Numbered from the stretch's first letter, positions 10,621-22,395 are shown. The stretch: 64,000 nt of DNA from Nomia melanderi (GCF_051020985.1 NC_135000.1:372001-436000); one strand, 5' to 3'. The notes: a model not told the origin generated them from the letters alone. A program made the numbers and translations.

Positions 10621-11241
10621 ATTCTATGATTATGACGTTTAGGGGAAAAAAGCGTATCGCCGAAAAAACGGCCGTACCCCTATCGAGAGGTCGTTGATGC
10701 CTAGTCGAGAAATTAATACAATACTTTCATAATATTTTCTGCTGTTTTTTACTTATATCCCATGATTTTCAATAATTACTAAAATGTAATTTTCACGGGA
10801 AAATAATTTCTTCGCAGATGGCAATCAGAAATTTTGGGTCAATTGGCACAATTTTTCATTCCGAGCCGTGTAATTTGCTGCTGATGCTTCAAACTCGTAT
10901 TTTCCTAACGATGATAACTCTGTTTATATATACATGGTTTGTCCAATAAGTATCGGGACTGATTTTTTCCATCCAGTGGCAAAGAGTGGAGGGCGGTTTC
11001 AAGGGGCTCAATTTATGGGCGGTGATATCAGGTATGCTAGGATGACAAGTTCTTTTGTTTCCTTTCCTTTGGAATGTGAAGATTGCGGCAGATGTGAAAG
11101 CGTGTTTGGTGCACACGCAGAGAGATTCAAGATGCAGCGAACAATCGAGCAGCGTTGCGCCATCAAATTTTGCGTTAAACTTAACAAATCTGCTACGGAG
11201 ACTTTTGATATGATCCGTGCGGCTTATAAGAGCAACGCCTC
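10621..11241. other. Intergenic
   Basis: No gene is recognised. Frames at 10934-11362 (plus) and 10889-11266 (minus) are open but match nothing I know, and the last part already overlaps the R1-like fragment. Confidence 0.4.
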
Positions 11242-12094
11242 TGTACGAGGCGCGAAAAGGAACCACTCCCCTTCATCCCGAGGAGAATATCGTCATAGAA
11301 CAAAATTTCGTGTCTCTATTGCGCGAATAACAGGAGTGATGGGACAACTCCGATCGTGGTAGATATACCCACCGCTTCCTGCCGAACGTGACAGACCGGA
11401 TGGAAATGGGATGGTTCTTTTTCGACCGTTATACGTTCCACTTCATCTGGGGACACGGTGGCTTCACAGACGAAGTCCACAGCATGGGACTTGTCACGTT
11501 ACTGCTGCGGCGCGACCAATGACACCCCGCAACATACTATCTGCGAGTGCGCTCTGTTTCAAACAGAGACTCAAACGACATCAAAGATGCATGCCAGAAA
11601 CGAGGCATTGCGGACTGATTTCCGACCTTTACCGCCATACTCAGTGCATCGATTTTCTCAGACTTGCGGAAACCAGGCACATCATTCTGCGTACCAAGAA
11701 GTAAGCCTGGAAAAGCGGCCATAAGACTGCAAAGAAACTGCGACCTCCCACTCGCGTGACCGTAACCCTCGACCGCGATGTCGCGGAAATTCCAAATCCT
11801 GAGAGTCTACTCGGGCGCTACCTCAGCACCGTAGCTGTAGAGTTCGATGGCGAAGGCGCTCGCTGGAGCCAACCCGCATGAAATCGAGTGTAGACCTAAC
11901 TTGATAAATGACTCTTCTGCAAGGGAAATAAGAGCAGGATTTTCGAAGGCGAGCCCGGTACTACACCTACACCGGACACCTCCCCTCGCAGATGTAGAGT
12001 TAAAAAGTCGCGCCTAAGAACCTCAGGCCGGTATAACCGATATATAAAAAACTTAGAGGTGCGGTTTGCTCCAAATAGCAATGTCAAGACTATC
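11242..12094 (+). mobile_element. R1-like non-LTR copy D (3' end only, old)
   Basis: The translation in shifting frames gives the ORF2 tail shared with copies A-C: VSLLRE, GRYTHRFLPNVTDRMEMGWF, and HFIWGHGGFTDEVHSMGL. The cysteine motif and 3' UTR follow. The 3' end (GTAACCGATAT-like block, then CAAGACTATC before TG) is like that of copy B, so D belongs to the B-like branch. It has no polypyrimidine tract and many frame breaks, so it is older than A and C. Confidence 0.75.
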
Positions 12095-12839
12095 TGTTTG
12101 AACCAGAGATCTAGAAACGAAACAGACCTCCACTCCTAAACCTAGCAGTACCCGAACCTCCCGCATATTTCTATCACTGGTTGTTAGCGCACAGTGTACA
12201 GTCGTACCTCCAAATGCACTCTGACGTGGTTGAGTTATAAACTTCTCGAAAGACCAGAATGGTTAACCCGCTCACTTGTTTGGCTCACCACTCACTTACT
12301 AAGCTGTACTTGATTTCCTTGACTTGTCTTCAGGTTTCTAAGGGTACTAAGATTGCTAATGGTATTTGCTAACTCACTGCTCCTGAATGAGCGACTGATT
12401 CTTACTGAATGAGCGACTGGCCCTTGGCGATCTCCGCTCTTGATCGCCAAGTCCCTATTTTCTAAATTGTCCGCTGATTGGTTTCTTTTCATTTTGGCAG
12501 TCACCAATCAGCGGACCTAACTTAGCGCAGACACTCTTCCTTGCGCCCTTAGCGCGCTCACTTGGGAAGGGGTGCCGCGGTGCTCGTGTGGGGGCGAAGA
12601 CAACGCCGGTGGAAATTCGTCCAGGCAGCGGACGTTCGGTATCCTTACCGTTACATGCACGTGTCCAACTACCCTTCGGAATTTCCCTGTTTATGACACG
12701 GCCGCAGTTTTTAACTCATAAATCGTCTTCTCTCGCCAGGAAGTACAGTACACTCTAAAAACGCATGCTTACTAAAAACCTAAAAATCCTAAATCTCTAA
12801 AATAGTCCTTCACGCACGTCCGTGCCATAAACCGTGTTA
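12095..12839. other. Intergenic with two strong hairpins
   Basis: No coding sequence is recognised. Two inverted repeats stand out: CTTGGCGATC/GATCGCCAAG (about 12423-12452) and GTCCGCTGATTGGT/ACCAATCAGCGGAC (about 12467-12519). The surrounding GC-rich stretch at 12530-12650 could be LTR or promoter-like, but I cannot classify it. Confidence 0.4.
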
Positions 12840-13124
12840 GCGACGGTCGCTAACACTGGTCGTCACAAGTACACGAGGTGTTACAAGAAAGTTCCTGATC
12901 TGTGGGTGAACTGTTACATACGCCTTCGCGTCATAGAAGAGAACCTTTGCTTTTTTCTCCATCCCGCTGTAACGAATAGAGTTGATTTCAGCGACCGTGA
13001 TGAATTTTCTGGCGATAACGTTATCAAGCGATTGACTAGATCAATTAGGAACGCCTGTTTGTCCTCGTATCGTTCTTTCAGATTATGGTCTGCGATATTA
13101 AAATTGACGTTAGTTATAGACATA
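12840..13124 (-). repeat. Repeat X, copy 1, left part (split by Tc1)
   Basis: On the minus strand this encodes NLKERYEDKQAFLIDLVNRL, clearly homologous to the plus-strand segment at 28490-28620 (NLKERYKDKQAFQTDLVNRL). The other part of the same copy lies beyond the Tc1 insertion at 16042-16440. The LKERY-type motif faintly resembles the DUF1759 gag of BEL elements, but I do not classify it. Confidence 0.6.
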
Positions 13125-14141
13125 CACTCTGTTTGACAAGAGCGTGTCCGGCAAAACTCGAAAACTATTTAGGATATCGGGTTCGAAAAAAATACACAAA
13201 TTCTTTATGGTGTATACTAAGATGCTTTATTATTAATATGGTGTCCAGTCACCGCCATTATCAATAATTAATTTACATCTTCGAGGCATACTTTCTACTA
13301 ATGTAATCGCATAATCACGAGATAAGGACCTCCATCCCAATCGAATTTGACGAATCAGCTTCTTGATCGTGTTGAGCTTCTTTCCTCTGAGCTTGATCTT
13401 CATGATTGCTCAAACATTTTCTATCGGATTTGCATCCGGCGACTGTGAAGGCCAATCTAGTACATCGATGTGATTTTCCTCTTTCCAGGCTGTACAGTGT
13501 CGACTTCGATGTTTTGGGTCATTATCCTCTTGCAGTAGCCAATGTTTATTATTTCTTATAAACCACCTCTGGGCAGATGGTAATAAGGCTCTCTGATAGA
13601 TTTTGACCATTTTGGCAGCGTTTAAATTGTCAGTGAATACGTGCAAAGTACCGAATCCCTGCTTCGAGAAGCAACCCCAAACATGCACCTTTACCGGGTG
13701 TTTAACGATTCGCTGAAGGAGTTTATTGGCGTGGGTACACCAGGTATGTGTTATAAAAGTATGTGCCCAAAAAGAAGTTTCGTCCGAAAAAATTACATTG
13801 TCCCAATCACGGTTCAAATTTTCATTCGCCCAAGCGAGTCTTTTTGTGACATGTTTCTCGGATAGTAGCGGTTTCTTTATTGTGCTTCTAAATTTCACAT
13901 TATTTGCCAATAATCGTCTTCTTATCGTATCACATGACAATTTCAAACCTTTTCTACATAAAACTGCCTGTCCACTACGTAACGATAGACGGGGATTCTT
14001 CTCGAATTCGCGTAAAATCAATTTATCCTCTTTCTTCGTCGTCTTTGACTTAGTGCCACGATTTGGTAGGTCATCGACGTTTTTGACCTCCAAATATCGT
14101 TTCACCCACTTACTAACAAATGTCTTCGATGTCTTCATGTA

Positions 14142-15788
14142 CACTGCCGCTCAAAAGTATCCGGACACTTGCGAAATATGTATTAACGTTGCATAAATTT
14201 CATGTAAGTGCGTAAAATAGTGACTGAAACCGATTTTTTATAAAATGTCTAATTTCTTATTAAATATCTAACGTTTTAAATTAAAAATTACATCTGTGGA
14301 ACTTGCCAATACTACACTAAAATTAAATACGAGATTCATCGACGTATCCACCGCGGTTAGATATTACCGCTTGCACTAATCTTGGCAATCTTTCTACCAG
14401 TTTCTTCATTGTTTCTGTGGAAATCTCTTTCCACGTTTCTTGCAAACACTTCCATAAGTCCTTTTGCGATGTTGGGCACTTTTCACACACTTTTCTGTCC
14501 AATTCATCCCATAATTTTTCAATGGGGTTGAGGTCCGGGGATTGTGGTGGCCATTGCATAATTTTTAGTAGTTTTTCTTTCTCTAATGTCTCTAAATAGT
14601 TTTTACACAATTTAGCTGCGTGTTTAGGATCATTGTCCTGCATAAATATAAAATTTGATCCTATTAACCTACTACCGGAGGGCACAGCGTGTTCAATTAA
14701 AATGTTTAAATATTGTTCCTTGCGTAATATGCCGTCTATTTTGACTATATCACCCGCCATATTTTTGCCAAAACAACCCCACACAATAACCGAACTACCC
14801 CCATGCTTCACCGTTGGCACTACACAATCGTCTAAGAGTTTTTCGTTGGGTTTTCTGCGAACGAACTGACGTCTTTTGCTGCCAAAAACTTCGAACTTGG
14901 ACTCATCCGTCCATAACACGTTTTCCCAATTTGAGATTGTCCAATCTTTGTGTTCTTTTGCCCAATTGTATCGTTTTCTCTTATTTATTGGTCTTAAAAG
15001 TGGTTTTTTAACAGCCACACATCCACGGAGACCAATATTCACTAGCCGCCGTTTGACCGTCGCCTCGCTGATGGGATCTTGCCTTGTCCTATTAACTTCC
15101 GCAGTGATTTCTGATGCAGTAAGACGTCTGTTACGTTTACTTATGGTTTCGATAAATCGGTCTTCGGATTTTGTAGTTTTTGCTGGTCGTCCTGTTCTTT
15201 TTTTTGATGAGCAATCTTTACTTGTTGCATACTTTTTAATAGTGTCATGTACTGTTGACTTCGCAATTTTCTGACGCAGTGCAATTTCTCTAACTGTATA
15301 TCCTTCTTCTGCAAGTGTAAGGATACTGGCACGTTTCTGTATCGATAATTCTCGTTTCGAATTCATATCTTCATGGAAAAGAAGCTACAGACGAACTAAA
15401 GCGAAGCTGGCGAGTGCATAGCGTTACCTCCATTCTTATCTCTATCGAGAGAACATAAACATATCATCAACAGTTTACAGACACTTAATACGTATTGAAG
15501 AACTCTATGCACTCGTTCTGCACCATAGAGATGAAACAAAGTGGAACTTGAGATTCTTTTAAGCGTCGGGATCGTTCCATTAGATTTTGTGTTTCTGTGC
15601 AGGAATTTTATTTCTGCATACTCATTATGTAATTTGTACATAAAAATTAATTCTACTATGCTATGATACCTCAAAAAGGTTACAATAATAACTACAATTG
15701 ATATAACCATTCTAAATATCTTTCGTACAAAGTTAAACTATGTTTTATAGAACAAAAGCAAGTGTCCGGATACTTTTGAGCGGTAGTG
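14142..15788 (-). mobile_element. Inner Tc1/mariner element, DD38E type, apparently intact
   Basis: This 1,647-bp element has terminal inverted repeats of about 31 bp that differ at one position (CACTGCCGCT... at 14142 and CACTACCGCT... reading inward from 15788). TA duplications lie at 14140-14141 and 15789-15790. It carries one complete transposase gene and has landed in the transposase gene of the outer Tc1. The near-perfect termini and uninterrupted gene make it the youngest and only apparently functional mobile element in the window. Confidence 0.93.
14323..15366 (-). CDS. Tc1/mariner transposase, DD38E
   Basis: The complete 347-residue frame carries an N-terminal paired-like DNA-binding region (helix-turn-helix starting near residue 10, then a basic GRPAKTTKSEDR linker). 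The DDE_3 catalytic domain follows, with VLWTDESKFEVFG (first Asp), FMQDNDPKHAAKL (second Asp) and PQSPDLNPIEKLW (Glu). I count 38 residues between the second Asp and Glu, compared with 34 in Tc1. This matches the DD38E (Intruder) branch of the Tc1 group. The length is typical for an active transposase, and there are no stops or frame changes. It would bind the terminal repeats and cut and paste the element at TA. The gene lacks introns. The start ATG at 15364-15366 leads into MNSKRELSIQKRA, a sensible N-terminus. Confidence 0.93.
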   Translation of the reverse strand: MNSKRELSIQKRASILTLAEEGYTVREIALRQKIAKSTVHDTIKKYATSKDCSSKKRTGRPAKTTKSEDRFIETISKRNRRLTASEITAEVNRTRQDPISEATVKRRLVNIGLRGCVAVKKPLLRPINKRKRYNWAKEHKDWTISNWENVLWTDESKFEVFGSKRRQFVRRKPNEKLLDDCVVPTVKHGGSSVIVWGCFGKNMAGDIVKIDGILRKEQYLNILIEHAVPSGSRLIGSNFIFMQDNDPKHAAKLCKNYLETLEKEKLLKIMQWPPQSPDLNPIEKLWDELDRKVCEKCPTSQKDLWKCLQETWKEISTETMKKLVERLPRLVQAVISNRGGYVDESRI

Positions 15789-16041
15789 TATGTAGCAGCC
15801 GCCGTGTATGACATTTTTGGTCCTTTAGGATGGGAACACAGAAACACTGCTTCGTAACGTGATGCGTACGCGGCACTCATAATGAAATACGTCGTTTTAC
15901 GAATAAGCTCGATCAACAACTGAGGGTTTTTTGTACAAAGCATCTTAGGGAAACATTCAAGTTACCTGCTTGAAGTGGAATTTCCTACCTAAGGCATCGC
16001 AGGTAAGAGTTTTGCCGTACACGCTCTTGTCAAACAGACTG

Positions 16042-16440
16042 TAACTAAATTTAGATTAATGTGCTGAAGAACGGGAAAAGCGTTTCGCTTTGAAAGCCGG
16101 AATTAAATCACAGAAAAAGTCCGTGGCCTCTTGATAGACCTCTTCCGCTGTGCTGAACGCATATTCAGTAAAGTTGCCCGCCACACCCAATCTTCATGGA
16201 TGTTGAACTGTCAGCAATGTCTTCACTCGGCTTCTGTTCTCGCGAAACGCGCGAGAAACGCGCAGATATCGTCTATAGTCATCTGCTGCTCACGTGCTAG
16301 CATCTTCATCTCTGGATCCAACCGGACGGTAATTCATACTTTTCCTCGCCAGAAATCGGACTCAAAAGATTAATATATGTTTCCGTTCCTACAGGCAAGA
16401 ACTTGACGAAACTCCTGTGAGGAATGATAATGGCAGAATA
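16042..16440 (-). repeat. Repeat X, copy 1, right part
   Basis: On the minus strand it encodes FVKFLPVGTETYINLLSPIS near 16330-16425, homologous to plus-strand 28255-28320. Both copies share the DNA block GGAACGGAARCATATATTA. It continues copy 1 on the far side of the Tc1 insertion. Confidence 0.6.
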
Positions 16441-18182
16441 ATGCCAACAAGTTTTTCAGTTGTAACAAGTTATTGGTTTACGTCTACGGGGAGTTTCATC
16501 CGATGCTGCAAACATCGATTTGAAAATAGCGTTAACGCACGGAAGGTGCTTTGTATTTATGTTTTCACTAGAGGACAATATGTGGAATATTATTACAACA
16601 ATGTGATTAATTATTTTTCGTATAAGAATCAATCAATTGCGATGCTGCCTTTCTCTGTTTATATTACATGGATGTTACACGATGATATTAAACGTTAACA
16701 GCTGAATAACTACTTACACATGGTATCAAAATCTCAAATTTTATTATGCATACTCTACGTATACATGTATTCATTCATTCATTTATTAATTCAATTTATT
16801 TAAATCATTTGGTTAAGTTTATATGCATGAAGATTTGATTAAATTCATTAAGTGTAGTTTTTATTAAATTCAATAAATTAAGTTTTTATTTAGTTTATCA
16901 ACTAAAGTTATTGTTACTTGTATTTAGTATTTATTTTGCTTACTTTTTTAAGTAAGACTTTTTTACGGTTTTCTTTGCTTTTCGACGAAACAAGGCGACC
17001 CACCGACATAGTCAACAACAGAGTTGGAGACACGACTGCGTGATCACCAGAAGTCTATATCGGGAACAAAGAACAAGCTGCAGGTCTGGTTGTTAGAGGT
17101 GGACCTGAAAATTAGGGATTCGCCGTAAAGATTATTTGAGAAAGCGCCTCGCGAGAAACCCCTATCCACTGGGGCCACAGAGATGGCTCTGCCGAAGCGG
17201 AAAAAAAAGCTCGTTAAAAATGAGCTCTTTTTGATGAGACGTGAATTTGAGTTATTGTGGAGGAAACAGACGCTGGAGAGCACGACCCAGGCGGGACCGG
17301 AAAGTCAGGAGATCTCACTCCCTCGCATTTAGTCTCGCTTCCGTTCTTTGTTACTGCGACGCGGCCAATGAAGAGAGAATTGCCTCCCTGATTTCTCCTC
17401 GTGAAAAACAGCCGCCAACACTTCTCAGCCGGCCAGTACCTCCAAGAGCTCTTCTTTCGTAAATATGGAACCCATACACACTGAAACATGCGGCAAGGCA
17501 AGTAGCGACTCCTAGGTCTCATGAAACCCAGCTGACTAATCCCTATGACTAAACAGAAAACTATATAAAAATAATACATAAAATAACTTATATATAAAGC
17601 TAATTATAGGGTCTAAATTGTATACAGAATGTCTAATTTTGATTGTTATTACAACCGTTGCTTGTCTCGTTCGATGGGTAAGTGGGAATCTGCAACGAGA
17701 ATAGAGAAAAGGAGGGGAAGAAAGAAAACGAAGGGAATTCGGCTGGGGGACAAGTAACGGTCGTTGATCTATACGTACAATACTATTTTCTAATTTATTC
17801 AATTTTGCATAATATATAACGCCTCTGATTATTTTCTCGGCGATTATAGCTTGTTGCTTTTTAAAGAGCGTAAATCGTACGGAATTTTTTTTTGACAAAA
17901 TTATCAAACCCGTTCTCAGGTTTCGGAGCTGCCCCCAGGTGACTCTTTAAGGCTTCTCTCGCCAGGTCCATAAAGTCTGGTTCCTTTTTTTTCAGTATTG
18001 TGCGGAGTTTCCGGTAAAAAGTATTCTGGTAAATCGAAAACTTCTAGCATGTCATAAAAGAAACAAAGCTAACTTAAATAAATTTATTAATTATAAAAAG
18101 TAAAAGCAGTTAACTTCAATTTTTTTAATGTTACTACCGAATTATTCGTTTAGTTTCCTAGAATGCTTGAAATGTTCTTGGT
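16441..18182. other. Intergenic, no recognised gene
   Basis: AT-rich sequence covers 16700-16980. A G+C-richer part at 17040-17560 has a plus-strand frame with a basic peptide (LPKRKKKLVKNELFLMRREF) that I cannot assign. Frames at 17044-17283, 17214-17579 and 17536-17907 (minus) show no family signal. Confidence 0.4.
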
Positions 18183-18525
18183 GAATATTTGACGCAGAAG
18201 CATCTACATCCGCCCATCACAAGTGCAAAAATTACCAACATGGACAATATAACATTTTCAATTTCCTTTTCCACAATTCTCTCCTCCGTTTTACTCTTGG
18301 TAGACATTGTTTCCCAGAAGTAGCATTCTATGTTGTTTATAACGTTAGTTTGTGAATATTTGAGGCGGATGCACGTACGCTCGTACATCGCAACTGCACA
18401 AATTACCAAAATGAACCATATCAAAGTGTGTATACCCTTTCCACTAATTCTTCATCCGCATTTTTCCCTTAGTAGATTTATTATTTACCTGATGCAGCAT
18501 TCTGTGCCGCTTGAAGTGTTAGTCC
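18183..18525. repeat. Degenerate 171-bp tandem duplication
   Basis: Two diverged units start with GAATATTTGA at 18183 and 18354. They share blocks such as AAATTACCAA and GCAGCATTCT/GTAGCATTCT. On the minus strand both units encode a short hydrophobic segment followed by a Cys-containing tail (MLVIFALVMGGCRCFCVKYS and ILVICAVAMYERTCIRLKYS) within one open frame at 18158-18424. I do not recognise a family. Confidence 0.6.
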
Positions 18526-19707
18526 AGTTAGTCTAGTCAGCCACGCTAATCGCCTACGCGCTTGGCCCCCGTCACGTCTATCTTTCACTAACCTGGACCC
18601 CCTGCCGAGAGAGCTACCCTTAGGAGCTGACAACAGTTACCCGACACCTTTCTCGCTGCAGAAAATACATTGCGCACAGATAAGTAGTTGGTCGCTCACA
18701 GAAACCAAACTCGGCTTGGGTATTAGTAGCTACAGTTACTTTCCCAACAAGAGGTGCGGGTCGTCCTTGGCACCCTTTTCGTGTATCCAACATAACGAGG
18801 TGCGGATCGGTAAAGTATCCGCTTGACCATTATTATTATTTCTTTTATGACACGTATACATCACCCTGGTGGAACAGTTTCCACCACCACCGGCTGTTTC
18901 CGTTTACCGCTTCGTCTTTTTCCCTTTCGTATGGAATCTGGCGAAATCAATTTCACTCTTCTTCATTTGTAGGAAACTAAACAAATGACTCGATACCCTC
19001 GGATGTAGTCCGGTTCTGAACGTGTATTTTACCTGGAGCCTACTGGGACAACAGAAAGTTGGGCAACGTTGTCACATTGTGAGACAGGGCATGGTGTCCT
19101 TCTCCCACCTCTAGGTAAAGTGTCACTCTCTCGATGGCTCCATAAAGCAGATTTCTACATAAGGCAGATCTTTTGTCGAAGGTAGTTTACGCCATGGCGT
19201 TCGGAAGTTTTACAATATTTTTTATATCAGAAGATATTAATCATGTACAATTCGTTCTTGCTCTATATTGACCAGAAAGAATTGAACTTTTTGAGAAAAT
19301 TTTAGTTTCAGTTTGAACATTACTTCCAAACATAATGATAAATAAATTTGTATTTTATATATTTTGTCTTAACATAATAGCTCCAAAATTATGAGAAAAA
19401 TACAATCAGTTTCTTTATAGTTAAGGTTAGATACCGCAAGTTTAAAAATGCAATTCAGAATAAAATTAACGCAACAATAACTTTTTCTTGTAGTGATTAC
19501 AATGCGACATTCGTCAGGCAGAAGAATCGTACATGCAATTATTTCGGTCGGTACATAATGATACTCATTACGCCTTCAGAAGGCCCCTTTAATTTTTGAA
19601 CAAATAGCTTTATAAAAGAAAGGTAAAAAGAACACAGGATTGTTAAGCATACGCGGACTTGTACGAGAAGGCGAGGCGAGAATCTTTCGTTCTTTCCGAC
19701 CAAGCCA
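18526..19707. other. Intergenic, no recognised gene
   Basis: The composition is mixed, including AT-rich sequence around 19200-19500. I see nothing coding or structural that I can support. Confidence 0.4.
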
Positions 19708-20050
19708 GCAAGGTATCGTTGCAAATCCGACGAAATTTCGAATTCTCGACCTGGCTCAACTGTGAGCAGTTCCGCCGAGCGCATTCGAGCAGTACCGTAC
19801 CGCTCCTAATCGCCGCGAATCAACCGTACCTAGCACTCGAGCTCCGCCCAGCGCAACCGAGCGCAGACGAATCACGACCGACGCGCGCCGACGACGTTCG
19901 AGCATTCCCCTATGTTTATAGTCCCTCCTGTTCAAATTAAAACGCGAATGTTCAGTCCTCCTTTGTTTATAGCGCCCCCCTAGTCCTACGACGCACTACC
20001 AGCCAATCGCTGTATAGCGGACCTAGACACCGTCCTGAGCCGGAAAACGC
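19708..20050 (+). repeat. Repeat Y, copy 1 (LTR-like)
   Basis: About 340 bp align with 24037-24400: TCGTTGCAAA...TCGAATTCT.GACCTGGC at the left and CCAGCCAATCGC toward the right. Both copies are in the same orientation. The GC-rich body with TTTATAGTCCC motifs suggests an LTR of an unidentified element. This is inference. Confidence 0.55.
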
Positions 20051-21377
20051 TTCCACCTCGCCCCACAACCTCTGTTAAACATATTTGCGTGTTGCTAGGC
20101 TAGCGGTTAGTACTCGCTATCCTCCTTAAGGGAGGAATACACTTTGTAGAATACGTGTATACAGTTACGGAACAAAATTTTATGCATTTTGGGAGATACA
20201 GCTAGCCGAACAGATAAGCGTTAGGCAGATATCCGTTCGTGCGGCTAAGGCAAAAGTTTTGCTGCCTCTATTGACCCCTTGCATCGGATTTTCCTCTCGT
20301 TATCGTTTATGGTGTCACCTGGTAAAGGTGACGAAGAAATGACTACATAGAGGACTACGTATTCTTTATGTACTAGTGTAGTCTAGCAAGACAGGACAAT
20401 CCAAACGTTCGTCTAGGCCGATGAAAAGACATTTTCACGGCAATAAATATCCAAAAAGGGACGACGATCATTTGGAGCATAGTTTCTCCGCGAAGAAACT
20501 AGCCAATGCGAATAGTGAAGATGTAGTTTGCAATCCATTGCATTGCTACAGAATTATTGAATTTTTTTCCGTTTTTGGGACGGCTGGCTTATTTGTAAGT
20601 AGTGCGAGGGGAATATAAAATTTAAAGAATCCGGACACCGCGGATTTGGTTTTAAACTTATAGTTGCGTGTTCTTGTGGTCGTTGTGAAATTCAGTTAAG
20701 ACTGATAATCAATACGGGTTACGAAGTCAACCGACAAATAGTCTTCGTCATGAGACTTCTTGGTGTTAGCCGAGCAGGTCTAAATATATTTAGTGGACTT
20801 ATGGACTTCGGACAAGGTTTGTATGCAACTGCATACACGCGAATTGTGCAACACACATACACGCAGCCTCAAGTTCGGTGTTTAAAATTTTATGTGGAAA
20901 GGCCGTCGAAGAAGAAAAAGAAGGAAGACCTCCAACAGAATTGAAGGTATCTGGCGATGGATCGTGGAAGAAACGAGGGTTTACCTCTTTATATGGTGTC
21001 ACGACGCTCATCGGGTATTATACTGGTAAGACAATAGACCTTGTCGTCAAAAGTGGCTATTGTCATGCGTGTACTCTATGGAGTAATCGTAAGGATACTG
21101 ACGAATATACTGAGTGGTATGAAAATCATCGAGAAGAATGCTTCGCGAACCATTCAGGATCGGCTGGTAAGATGGAAATAGACTCTGTACGGGAAATGTT
21201 TTTAAGATCGGAAGAGAAATTTGGAGTCAAATATTTAAATTATATTGGCGACGGTGATTCAAAAACATACAAAGCCATTGTCGATTTGAATCCATACGGC
21301 GATGATTGTCCAGTTGTTAAAAGCGAGTGCGTTGGACACGTCGAAAATCGAATGGGCACGCGGATTCGAAAAATTAA

Positions 21378-22395
21378 CCCTTTGCACTCCAAAGCATTCT
21401 GGACATTGGCTACCAGCTACTCAGCGCTATTTTGTGGCAGAAACGTGCATTTACGGACCTTCGTATTATTTAGTATAGTTTTGGAACCAAGTAACGTATT
21501 ATAATGGTATTGGACTTATATGAATTGGTTGACATCAAGAAATGTATATTTGCAAAAAAATCAATATTTTATTTTTTATAATTTTGTACAGTGTGATAAA
21601 CCGTTCTTCCGTATCACTTTCATCGCTATCGCTATCTATGCGATCTCTACGTCGCCTTGTTGGTTGGACGATATCACTATCACCGCTATCGTTTTCTTTT
21701 ACATTTAGTCTTTCTAACATATCTGTATAAACATCAATCTGGAGCTCATCTTCACTACTACTTGTGTCATGAGACTCATTCGTGTTTCAACGTTTTGCCA
21801 TTGTTCTAATAAAAAAATGAATAAATACATGGGTTGAAAATTTCTAATTGTTATTACTAACCCATAAAATGATATTTACCAAAAGAACTTATTTACTAAG
21901 AGAAGAATCGCTTTTCCGATTTTCTCACTCGTTAGGTCTATCTATACTGCTCGACGCTTCAAATCAGACTGAGCTTAGCTTTGAAAATCTTTTCCTCCAG
22001 TTTTAACTTTGTTTATTTATATTTATAAATCTCACTATACAGTGTGAGGTATGCACGCATACCGACCTTTCTTCTACAAATTCTCCTTATCGCCCTTTTC
22101 AAGTGGCACCGAGAAGTGCTCGGACCGTCGTGAGCACGCTTCTCACGTTCTCTTCTGACACAAAACCCGCTGATATTTTTTTTATATATCTCAGTAATTT
22201 TACTATGTTTTGATTTGATTTCTTGTGCCATTTCAAAAGGAAACTTCAGGGAAACATGCATGTCTCAAAAAGTTGCGCTGAAATAACTTAATTCCCGTAA
22301 TCACTAATAAATTTTAATGTCCCCTGAGAGGGAACATCCGAGTGATATGCTAGAATTACGATGTCCCCTGAGAGGGGACAGCGGAGTGCAAAGGG
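21378..22395. mobile_element. Short piggyBac-family derivative, TTAA-flanked
   Basis: Perfect 13-bp terminal inverted repeats CCCTTTGCACTCC (21378-21390 and 22383-22395) are flanked by TTAA on both sides (21374-21377 and 22396-22399), the hallmark of piggyBac. The element is 1,018 bp and interrupts the Mutator-like gene. The minus-strand frame at about 21535-21780 encodes an acidic, Asp/Ser-rich peptide (RIDSDSDESDTEERF) like the N-terminus of piggyBac transposases. The catalytic domain is missing, so it is a deletion derivative. Confidence 0.88.
22316..22389. repeat. Subterminal direct repeats in the piggyBac derivative
   Basis: Two units beginning ATGTCCCCTGAGAGG lie about 45 bp apart, each followed by a GxGGAGTG/CGAGTG motif. 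The palindromic CCCCTGAGAGGGG in the second unit is next to the terminal repeat. Their position suggests transposase-binding sites. Confidence 0.5.

Larger units (their letters stand above)
13233..15943 (-). pseudogene. Tc1 transposase (outer element), interrupted
   Basis: Two parts, 15943-15789 and 14141-13233, join in frame once the inner element is removed. The protein has an N-terminal helix-turn-helix region (MKTSKTFVSKWVKRYLEV), a KPLLSEKHVTKRL block, and the DDE catalytic domain. The latter comprises VIFSDETSF (first Asp), LLQEDNDPKH (second Asp) and SQSPDANPIENV (Glu). There are 34 residues between the second Asp and the Glu, so it is a classic DD34E Tc1. The Trp normally after ENV is replaced by a TGA stop (about 13407-13409), after which the C-terminus continues to a TAA at 13233. 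The stop and the insertion both kill the gene. The start is uncertain (15943 or an internal ATG near 15880). Confidence 0.88.
13125..16041 (-). mobile_element. Outer Tc1-like DNA transposon (DD34E), split
   Basis: Terminal inverted repeats of about 35 bp begin CACTCTGTTTGACAAGAGCG at 13125 and, reading inward on the other strand, CAGTCTGTTTGACAAGAGCG at 16041. They differ at only about two positions. A TA target duplication flanks it (13123-13124 and 16042-16043). It sits inside repeat X, which continues on both sides. A second Tc1-like element (14142-15788) has inserted into its transposase gene at a TA. Confidence 0.9.
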
